Shown here: piece by piece, positions 56,346-64,000 of the stretch | How the letters are laid out: each line of letters starts with the position of its first letter | How positions within the stretch are numbered: the stretch's first letter is position 1 | Origin: Diphasiastrum complanatum | Lineage: Eukaryota > Streptophyta > Lycopodiopsida > Lycopodiales > Lycopodiaceae | Reading direction: 5' to 3' | DNA: 64,000 nucleotides | NCBI GenBank assembly: GCA_029204225.1 | Contig: CM055107.1 | Span: 47,228,476-47,292,475 of the forward strand | Program-made: the position numbers and the translations under genes | The notes under the pieces: generated by a model | The model's input: the letters and a program-made list of their open reading frames with translations, nothing else | Database searches by the model: none | What the model was told of the DNA's origin: nothing

Positions 56346-59300
56346 GTGGAAAAGTGGTAGGTTGTTGAGATCCAGTTCCATTTAAGGGGAAATATGTATA
56401 AAAAACATTGGGTGTGTTCTTGTACTTGATTAAGGCTTATGCATGTACTCCACTACTCTTTGGTAGATCCAAGACTAAGTCTTATGCATGTACTCCCTAC
56501 TCTTTGTTAGATCAAGATCTATTGTATAGGGGGTATGTATCATACTATGATCACTTCTAGCAAAATGTTGGAGGAGACAACTATTGAGGAATGATCATTG
56601 AAAAAAACTAAACAATACCTTGTATTGTGAGGGACTAAGGTTTCTAATTGGTATTCACATGCATGTTAAAAGCTCCTTCTTGGGAGCACTCACTTTCTAC
56701 AAACATTGATATGGTCCTTTTCAAGATTACACTGATCTATAAAGGTAGAAAAATCATTTGCCTTTTGGGTGTGCAATGGGTATTTCTTTGGCATGGGATG
56801 GTAGTTGTTGTATGTCGTTGAGGTGGTGTAATTTACATGTCATGTTCACTTGTCAAATGCTACTTTTGGAAATTGGCATGCATAAACTTTGTACTACTAT
56901 TAGAATAGTGTTGATGGAGCCTTCTTGAGAGGAGAATGGGTGCCTTTGGCCTCCTAAGTTGGAAAATATACTTATTGTTTTCAACTCATTATGGTGATTA
57001 GCGGAAGCAATAGCAAAATACTCAGAATCAATAACCCAAAAATATTTGTTGGGTCCTACCTAGATAACTAACAAGTTCTTCTCAAGAGTTTGATGCTCTA
57101 TAAGCAATAGCAAAATACTTGGAATCAATAACCCAAAAATACTTGTTGGGTCCTACCTAGATAACTAATAGGTTCTTCTCAAGAGTTTGATGCTCTATTG
57201 AAACAATTTGTGAGTGATAAAGTAGAGTAGCCAAAAGCTTCAAATTGCATTGAGAATGGAAGGAAAGCTAACAAATTTCTTTCTGATGGAAGAAATATTT
57301 AGATTGTATATGCATAGGGCAAACATCATGCAAATGGGACATCTACTTTTCCCCATGTGAGCACTTGGCAAGATTGAGGTGGCAAGAAGAGGATTACAAA
57401 CACTAATACATGTTGTAAATTGGCATTAAACACATTCTTGATGTGTTCATTTTTAGCTAGGCTCTCTCAATTTGTTCAATCTTAGCTAGTCTCTCTCAAC
57501 ATATTCAATCTCAACTAGGTGTTCTAAATCAAAATTACTAGTCAGTGTAGGGTCATCATAGCTTTTTCTACCAATGTGTGAACATATGCTTGCACTTGAG
57601 CCAAAGGGAGGTGTATCATTGCCACAATTAGATTGTCCACCTCATACACCAATACCAGTTGTCTTCATCTCTCTAGCACTTGCAAGCTTATGAAAGCACA
57701 ATATCAAAACTAGGCTCTAATAATAAGGATACTCAATAAAACAATGAAGTCTCAAGAATGATGTCATTTATAGACTCTTTTCAATAGAACTTTTTTCCTT
57801 AAACTCTATTGCAAGCCAAGTTTCTTAGTAAATGATTTTCTAAAAAAGAACTTGGATGTATATATCTCCTATGAGTTTCATTTTATTTTTCATGTGGGAA
57901 CAAATAACATGTCTCATTCACAACTCCAAAAGAATTGATAGCACAAAAGTTACTTTCATATGTGCATCCTTCTATTAAATAGAGCATGATGTATTTGAGC
58001 GAGTAAACCCATACTTTGTGAATAGTGTTCATTGTTTCAAAATCATATCTTCCCATCCAAAAACTAAAAGAAAAGAAAAAATGACTAGTTTTTCTTGTGG
58101 CTATTCGAGTCCATTATTATTACTATCTACAACATGTACTCTATCCCTTATCATGTATAGATTGGATTTGATCTTGCATTTTTATTTCCAATGGAATTTT
58201 TATCCAACTCTAGTACTATGATGAAGGATGACAAATTATTATTCTTTTGCATGATGACATGAACGTACTATTATATTTCAAATTAGGGGGCATACAAGAG
58301 GTAGGTATGCACAAGTCTATATATGTAATGGGTATATGGTAAGCAGGATAATTATCTTAGTAAATTCTAGAAGCCTAAAGATGATTTCTGAGAAAGAAGA
58401 TTATTTTATAGTAACTAAGACGTGATAGTTTCTCACACACTTACTAAGAATCTTTTGATTCATGTCTCCTACCTCTTTTATACCTTAAAGTATTGATGGA
58501 TCAAAATGTAATAAAGCTAAATCACACTTGGTCTAGGTATTCAATTAAACATGTAATATAGCATCCTCCATGCAAATTAGAAAAAAAATTCTTTCAATAT
58601 CAAATCAAATGCACTTGCAACACACATGAAAGAGTATGAAATCATGGGATTTTTTTCTTTCTACTTTTTAGGGGAAGTTTTTTGCTTGTTCATTGGTAGT
58701 AAATTCTTTCTCCTTGGCTTGTATATATTATGCCACATATTAACTTTATTGGTGCTCTCATGAGCTTTGTATTTTATTCACTAAGTTCATCTTTAGAAAT
58801 TATTCATAGGATCTTGACCATCCATTGTTGCTATCCTATGGTTAATGAATCATAATTTCAAAAAAGAACATTGGTATATATTTATTATGCTTGTGACCTA
58901 GTGTAATTTAGAAGAGTTTTGTTTTTTGCAATAGCAACCTATTCAATAGCTTTGTATATATCAGGACTTTAAAAAAAATGAAAATATGTTACTTTTTGGA
59001 CTTGTGACTTCGTCTTTATCACAAAAATGGAGATAGGCTGCAAGCCAATCGAGATGAGATACAAGTAGAATTTTATTGCTTATGATTCTTTTTATATGGA
59101 TGTTGTTGCAATTTGTTGAGCTAAAGCAATATTCTTAACCATGTTTATAAGATTGACCAATAAGTATGTGTTTATTTCTAGTTCACTTCATTGAGTTATT
59201 CTTAATTAGTTGATGACATAGCTCAAAGTTTGATATTGTTGCAAGTTTGGTAAATTTCAAAAATAACTTAATGTGTCAAGTATATGCAAAGACAAATTTA

Positions 59301-61104
59301 TTATCGTTATAACACATGCTTTTCAAGTGCTAGTGGCTTACACATTTTATTGTTGTTATAATGTCCACAAAAACTGTCAACATAAGGTGAACCAAACATG
59401 TAAATTATAGGTAAAGAAAACATTATCAACCTTGCATTGCCACTAAGACTTATTTCAAAAGGTTGAAGTTACATTCATATAGAATGCCTATGTTCAAGGT
59501 ACCATAATCACATTATTTATTATAATTTTAGATTTCGTATCGATGAGTGTTTTGCAACTATATTGATAGACATTGCAATATGTGTGTCATAATCCTCTAT
59601 TTGGTCATTTATATGATATAAAGATTTCTTTTCTAAGATTTGAGACAAGTTTGTAGCTTTCCAACAATCTTCGGTAGTCAATGTATTAATAGGGTGATAA
59701 CCAAATATTTCATGAATGAGCACATTACTATGGACCGTGTCTTTATTTCATCCTACTTCAATTACATTATCAATTCAAGTTTATGATTTTTTTCCCGATG
59801 AGGGATCATGGATGCATGTGGTTACACTTTATTCAATAAGAGAGATTGTTTTTTCTTAGTCAACAACTTTACTCCTATTCTTGGTGGATGTCATCATTGT
59901 GGAATCTATCAACAACATATTTTCTGACCTTAGTATGGTATTGACTTTGTATGTACTTTAAAATCTTATGATATAAAGTTGGAGAGAGAGGGAGAGAGCA
60001 AGGTTATGCCCTCATCATTGCTATTTTCAATGTTTGTCTCTCTTTGATTGCCATGACAAGAGATCGACACCATTGCATTTCTCTAGTTACTAGCATATTT
60101 TGAATTTAATGTTGCAAGTTTGAACATGCTCAAATTCATCAACTTAGCTTACTAGCATTCACTGATCGTATGGCCTCCAATGTGAGCAACCTATTGTTGG
60201 AGAATAAGAATAAAATAACATAGACAATTATATAGTAAAAGTGATAGAGGATCAATAGCAAATAGTTGGCTGCTAGAATGTGTGGTTTTCTTTATTTATT
60301 GAAGACACCCAAATTTAGGACAATTTTTGGCTGGTGAAACCTGCTACAAGATGCTACGATGAGATATTATCACATCAAAATCATGTTTGCTTACTCTTGA
60401 CAGGGTAACAGGGTGTTTGGAAGTGGTAAATGCGGAATGTAGGTGAATGGGAGCAAAATGGTGTGGAAAAAGTTAGTATTGTGACAAAATTGCAATTTGG
60501 CATCACGACTACTCACCATTGGCAACAATTTTGAGAGGGCAAGCAGTCACAGGTGAGAGGTAGGCACTAGATGTCAATTACGAGCAAAAAATTCTTTTGA
60601 TTAGGTTCAAGTTTTGGGATTCGAACCAACCAATGTCAAGTGGTGATTGGAAGAATGCTCTCACAAGCACGATTGATGGTGGCAATGTCAAGTCGGGTAA
60701 TATCTGCATTCAGAGATGCATTTGCAACTTAAAGATTCTCATTCAAGAGAGAGATTGGGCTAGCTTGGAGGTACACACATTTGGCGGTTACAGGTGATAA
60801 AAGTGCGTCGTGGTGCCAGGTGGAAGCCATTGGGCAAGATAGTGAACTTTAGTAGATGGATTATGTGTGGGACATGCGGGAGATGAAGAACATGTTGGTA
60901 CTCACACTTTGTGTGAAGAATTGAAAAAGATTATCTATGTTAGATATAGGGGTCTTATGTTTTTTATATCAAGCATCTAGGTGTAGGATGTTGATAGAAA
61001 CAAATTTGGCATAGATGGCAAATTATGCATTTCCACTTGTAATGCCACTATTGAGCCAAAATAGAGTAAGAGGTTAAACTCATGCCAATTAGAGTGTAGA
61101 CAAG
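56346..61104. other. Long AT-rich region, nothing coding recognised
   Basis: Short frames only. It contains a 97-bp tandem duplication (57006-57199) and an imperfect 45-bp duplication near 56434-56520 (CTTATGCATGTACTCC repeated). Confidence 0.4.
57006..57199. repeat. 97-bp tandem duplication
   Basis: AGCAATAGCAAAATACT... at 57006-57102 is repeated at 57103-57199 with a few substitutions. Confidence 0.88.
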
Positions 61105-61622
61105 TGTAATGCTTTTGTTTGATGAATTCTAAGAGGTCCAATAGGATTTAGAGGTGGAACCATGTGAGGTCCAATAGGAATTTGAGGTTTGCTTGAAAAT
61201 AGTCCAATAGAATTAAGAGGTGCATGGATCAATGGTCCAATAGGATTAAGAGGTGAAAAAGTGTGGTCCAATCATAATTAAGCATAGTGGTAGCTCGTGG
61301 ATCTACTAGTATCATTGTACTCATCATTTTGGATCTAACTGATTTGGAGATTGTGTGGATTTTGAGTGTTATTGGATTTCTAGCTTTCTCTCTCTACTCG
61401 AGAGCTCATGATGATTTTCTCTCTCTACCCAAGGAGAGCAGCTTGTTTTTACTTAGAATAAGAGTGAGAGTTGGAAGTGATTGAATGCATGTAGTAGTGT
61501 GTTTTTGCCATAGAATCAAAGATAGATCTTGAATCTCAATCTAGTCTTGATCTTGGTGCATCTACACACCTTAGGAGATCACAAGTACATGTTGTGGACA
61601 CTCCACATGTGTGAAATCTACA
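61105..61622 (+). repeat. 5' LTR of I (left end uncertain)
   Basis: The end is fixed by the PBS. The start at TGTAATGC is a guess, as no second copy is in the window. It contains the CCAAT repeat array and, near the end, CCACATGTGTGAA, a one-base variant of the palindrome common to other LTRs here. Confidence 0.5.
61135..61280 (+). repeat. Five-copy CCAAT repeat array in the LTR of I
   Basis: GGTCCAATAGGATTTAGAGG and close variants begin at 61135, 61168, 61201, 61234 and 61265, a spacing of 31-33 bases. Each holds a CCAAT box. The position in the LTR suits an enhancer in U3. Confidence 0.8.
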
Positions 61623-61635
61623 TGGTATCAGAGCC
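61623..61635 (+). promoter_or_regulatory. Primer-binding site of I
   Basis: TGGTATCAGAGCC, perfect initiator tRNA-Met complement. Confidence 0.92.
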
Positions 61636-62309
61636 TACCTAAGGTTACCATGCATTTTGATCCATTTAAGTGAAAGCTATTCATCAATTTTGAGCTAGAA
61701 ATTGTCAAGATCCATTTTCCTAGCTATTTTGTCCAATTTTGGATCAAAAGAGATCAAAAGGACATTGATTGGGTCTGACCTGGTACTATATGGAGTCAGG
61801 TGCTCAGACACGTGTGAGGAACATCCAATTTCAGTTTGGAAGTTCTCTCTCATGCTTGATCCATTTATCTTGCTTCATAGCTTATTTTAAAGCTATTTTT
61901 GTCTAGTTTCTGATGCAATCAGTTTCATTCCATTTGGTTGAGCCAATCAGAAGTTATAAGCTTTTGAAGAGGGTTAGGTAGGGCACCTGGACCTGGGTGG
62001 ACACATTTGGTTTGGTCAAGAGATTGCTTGGTTGATCCAAAATCACAGTTGAATGCTTACCAATCTCATCTATATGTGATGTAGGCACTGTTTTGAGATC
62101 TTATCCATTTTGTTTCATGCAATATTATTGTATTTGAGTCAAATTTGGTTTCTTAGTGTACTTCACACGTGCTAAGAGTGTTTTATCCTAACTTTGCCCA
62201 TACTCCATCATTTGATGTGAAATAGATCTTGTTTTAGAGAGATTTGTGTAGCTAGTGAGAATAAATTCACAAATAGTCGCAAGATCTTTCATAGGAGGAG
62301 ATAGTCCTC
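61636..62309 (+). other. Element I leader
   Basis: Non-coding; it contains ACACGTGTG at about 61809 and CACACGTGC near 62163. Confidence 0.55.
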
Positions 62310-63160
62310 CATTATTTTGTTGGAACCAAGTGAAAAATTGTCCACTTCAAACTATTCAATTTGGAAAATGTGAATGGAGTCCATCTTGATCCTTCAAGAC
62401 GTGATGGACATAGTTCTTGGCCTTGAAGAAGAACCACAAGTTCTTCAAGAGGTTCAAAAATACAAAAAGAGAGCTAGGATGGCTCTCCACTACATTAAGA
62501 TGAATGTCTCTAATGAGATATTGAGGGAGATAGGTACTTGTACAACAGCCAAAGAAGCTTGGGATTGTCTCAAGACCATCTATGAGGCTAAGAATACCTC
62601 TAGGCTTCTCACTCTTAGGAATCAAATCTTTCAAAGTAGCCAAAAGAGTGATGAGAGTGCATCTAGTTATGTTCTGAGAGTAAAAGATATTCATAGAGAA
62701 CTTGCTTGTATTGGTGATTCCATCAATCAAAATGAGCTAGTGCAAGTCATTCTTAATGGCTTGAGAAGTGAATTTGATAACCTTTTCCAATCCTATGCCA
62801 TTAAGGAGGAGCTACCAAGTTTGGAGACTCTCCAAAGTGTGCTAATTTCATAAGAATCAAGATTAGAGTACAAGCTCTTGAGGATGGACAAGACTTCTCT
62901 CACTCATAATGATGGCAAAGCTCTCTTTGCCAAGGATAAGCACAAAGGGAGGAGCAAGAACCAACATCAACAATCCTCAAGCAAAGACAAAGTCAAATCC
63001 ACAGACAAAGATGAGGAGGAAGATGATTCCTCTAATGCTTCATCATCCAAGCTCAAGAAGAAGAAGATCAAGTGTGTGTTATTGTGGCAAGAAAGGCCAT
63101 TATGCCACCAATTGCTTCAAGAAGAAGAATCAACTCAAGCAAGCCAACATTACCAATGAG
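62310..63160 (+). pseudogene. Element I gag
   Basis: LEPSEKLSTSNYSIWKM then a TGA stop, where relatives have Arg, then MESILILQDVMDIVLGLEEE from 62374. RMALHYIKMNVSNEILREI, EAWDCLKTIYEAKNTSRLL and ELVQVILNGLRSEFDNL are typical. A stop at 62851-62853 precedes ESRLEYKLLRM. A one-base change near 63072 shifts the frame inside the zinc knuckle, which then reads CYCGKKGHYATNC. Confidence 0.9.
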
Positions 63161-63580
63161 AAGGAAGACATTATTGCAAGTGATGGAGAGGGATCTCTTA
63201 TGGTCTCTAGTTTCTCATCTACTCCTTTCAAGAAGGACGGCCTATTGTATATTGATAGTGGAGTCTCTTCACATATGTGTAGCTCCAAGGACTCTTTCTC
63301 TTCTATTGCACCTTATGATGGAGTCAAGAAATCAATATACACTGCAAATGATCTTGAATGTCCTATTGAAGGCATAGGGAACATTCCCTTGAAGCTTGCA
63401 TCCTCTAAAGTTCTTTCTCTCTCTAAAGCTCTTTATGTACCTAAGCTTACTAAGAATCTTATTAGTGTTGGCCAATTGCTTGATAATGGCCTTGATGTAA
63501 AATTCAATGTTGATACTTGCACTACCAAGAAGAATGATGAGATACTTGCATTAGGATCTAGATTTGGAGGATCCAAATGA
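63070..63580 (+). pseudogene. Element I aspartic protease
   Basis: The open frame holds LLYIDSGVSSHMCSSKDS (catalytic DSG intact), YTANDLECPIEGIGNIPLKL and the closing block SLSKALYVPKLTKNLISVGQ. It stops at 63578-63580 just before the pre-integrase region. Confidence 0.88.
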
Positions 63581-64000
63581 GTATTGAATGCTTGTAATGT
63601 TGCTCTTGTGAACAAGATCTCTATGGAGGAATTATGGCATAGGAGGTTGGGACATCCCAACTACAAATCCATGCTCTCTGTGATCAAAGAGGCCAAAGCT
63701 ATTGGCTTGCCAAAGTCATTCTCCAAGAAGATCAAGCCTTGTGAGGCTTGTGCTATTGCTAAATCTCACAAAAAGCCATTTACAAGATCTTCTATCAAAA
63801 GCAAGCATCCTTTGGAGTTTATCCACTCGGATGTGCATTTCTCATCAACTATAAGCAAGGGAGGAGCCACTTGTTTTGTTACTTTCATTGATGATTTCAC
63901 AAGATTCACTTGGATATATCTTCTTGCTTCTAAATCTATGGTGTTTGATCATTTCCTTATTTTCAAAGCTTATGTAGAGAAGCAATTCTCATTCAAGATT
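63581..64000 (+). pseudogene. Element I integrase, N-terminal part
   Basis: The plus strand reads MEELWHRRLGHPNYKSMLSV and CEACAIAKSHKKPF (zinc domain), FIHSDVHFSS (first catalytic Asp) and CFVTFIDDFTRFTWIYLL. It leaves the window before the second Asp, and no stop is seen in this stretch. Confidence 0.9.

Larger units (their letters stand above)
61105..64000 (+). mobile_element. Copia element I, 5' half, open at the right edge
   Basis: Plus-strand order: LTR, PBS (61623), leader, gag, protease and integrase, running out of the window. Same family as element D (24421-26705), which is on the opposite strand. Confidence 0.9.

Noticed and set aside
61135-61280. CRISPR-like regular repeats
   Set aside because: Imperfect repeats with short spacers in a plant retrotransposon LTR; no cas-like context.

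Overview
The window reads as plant nuclear DNA from a large, repeat-rich genome. It is about two-thirds AT. Almost everything codable is LTR retrotransposon of the Ty1/Copia and Ty3/Gypsy types. Primer-binding sites match plant initiator tRNA-Met (Copia) and tRNA-Asp (Gypsy). The one host-gene match is a single exon of a plant IRX14-like GT43 glycosyltransferase. The species cannot be fixed from the sequence; a fern, lycophyte or gymnosperm-sized genome would fit, but that is inference. No intact protein-coding host gene, rRNA, tRNA gene or CRISPR was seen, and every retroelement coding region is broken.

Layout. 1-7118: minus-strand Copia element A (left end outside the window). It is interrupted by plus-strand Copia C1 (429-3948, both LTRs, TCATC target duplication) and by a scrap of Gypsy integrase (4795-5025). 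7124-10447: minus-strand Copia B, complete with LTRs and an AATCT target duplication, inserted exactly at the end of A. 10453-11731: non-coding DNA with a TTTACTCG cluster and a compound microsatellite. 11732-13260: Copia K (minus) cut by Copia L (plus). 13850-15240: a higher-GC island with the GT43 exon. 15240-19850: nothing recognised. 19857-24242: minus-strand Copia J of a different lineage. 24421-26705: minus-strand Copia D. 26706-33790: plus-strand Gypsy G carrying a reversed 2.7 kb insert. 33830-34605: Copia scraps. 34606-40595: near-complete minus-strand Copia E. 40596-52433: minus-strand Gypsy F (tRNA-Asp PBS, about 0.8 kb LTRs, extra 3' gene). 52434-54008: the 3' end of plus-strand Copia H, split by F inside its RT active-site codons. 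54009-54650: an opposite-strand relative of H. 54650-61100: mostly unrecognised, with one deletion remnant near 56.2 kb. 61105-64000: plus-strand Copia I, running off the right edge.

How the parts relate. C1 and E are one Copia family (LTR about 850 bp). A, L and H share another LTR family; D and I share a third. C1, B and the 56 kb remnant kept LTR/PBS/PPT signals but lost the middle of gag-pol, the pattern of non-autonomous derivatives mobilised in trans. F and G are related Gypsy elements. F carries a long open-frame region downstream of integrase (called ORF-X here). The reversed insert inside G carries a recognisable relative of it: an N-terminal domain with a shared GY-x-IEAI motif, a Ser/Thr/Pro-rich middle and a C-terminal coiled coil. 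This recurring accessory gene is the best candidate for something little described.

Regulatory-looking signals stand out. The palindrome CACACGTGTG (a G-box core) occurs exactly at least 14 times, almost always inside Copia LTRs of different families. F has arrays of GCAAGGGTTC / CTCTCGCA motifs in both its gag leader and the spacer before ORF-X. The LTR of I has five CCAAT-containing repeats at about 33 bp spacing.
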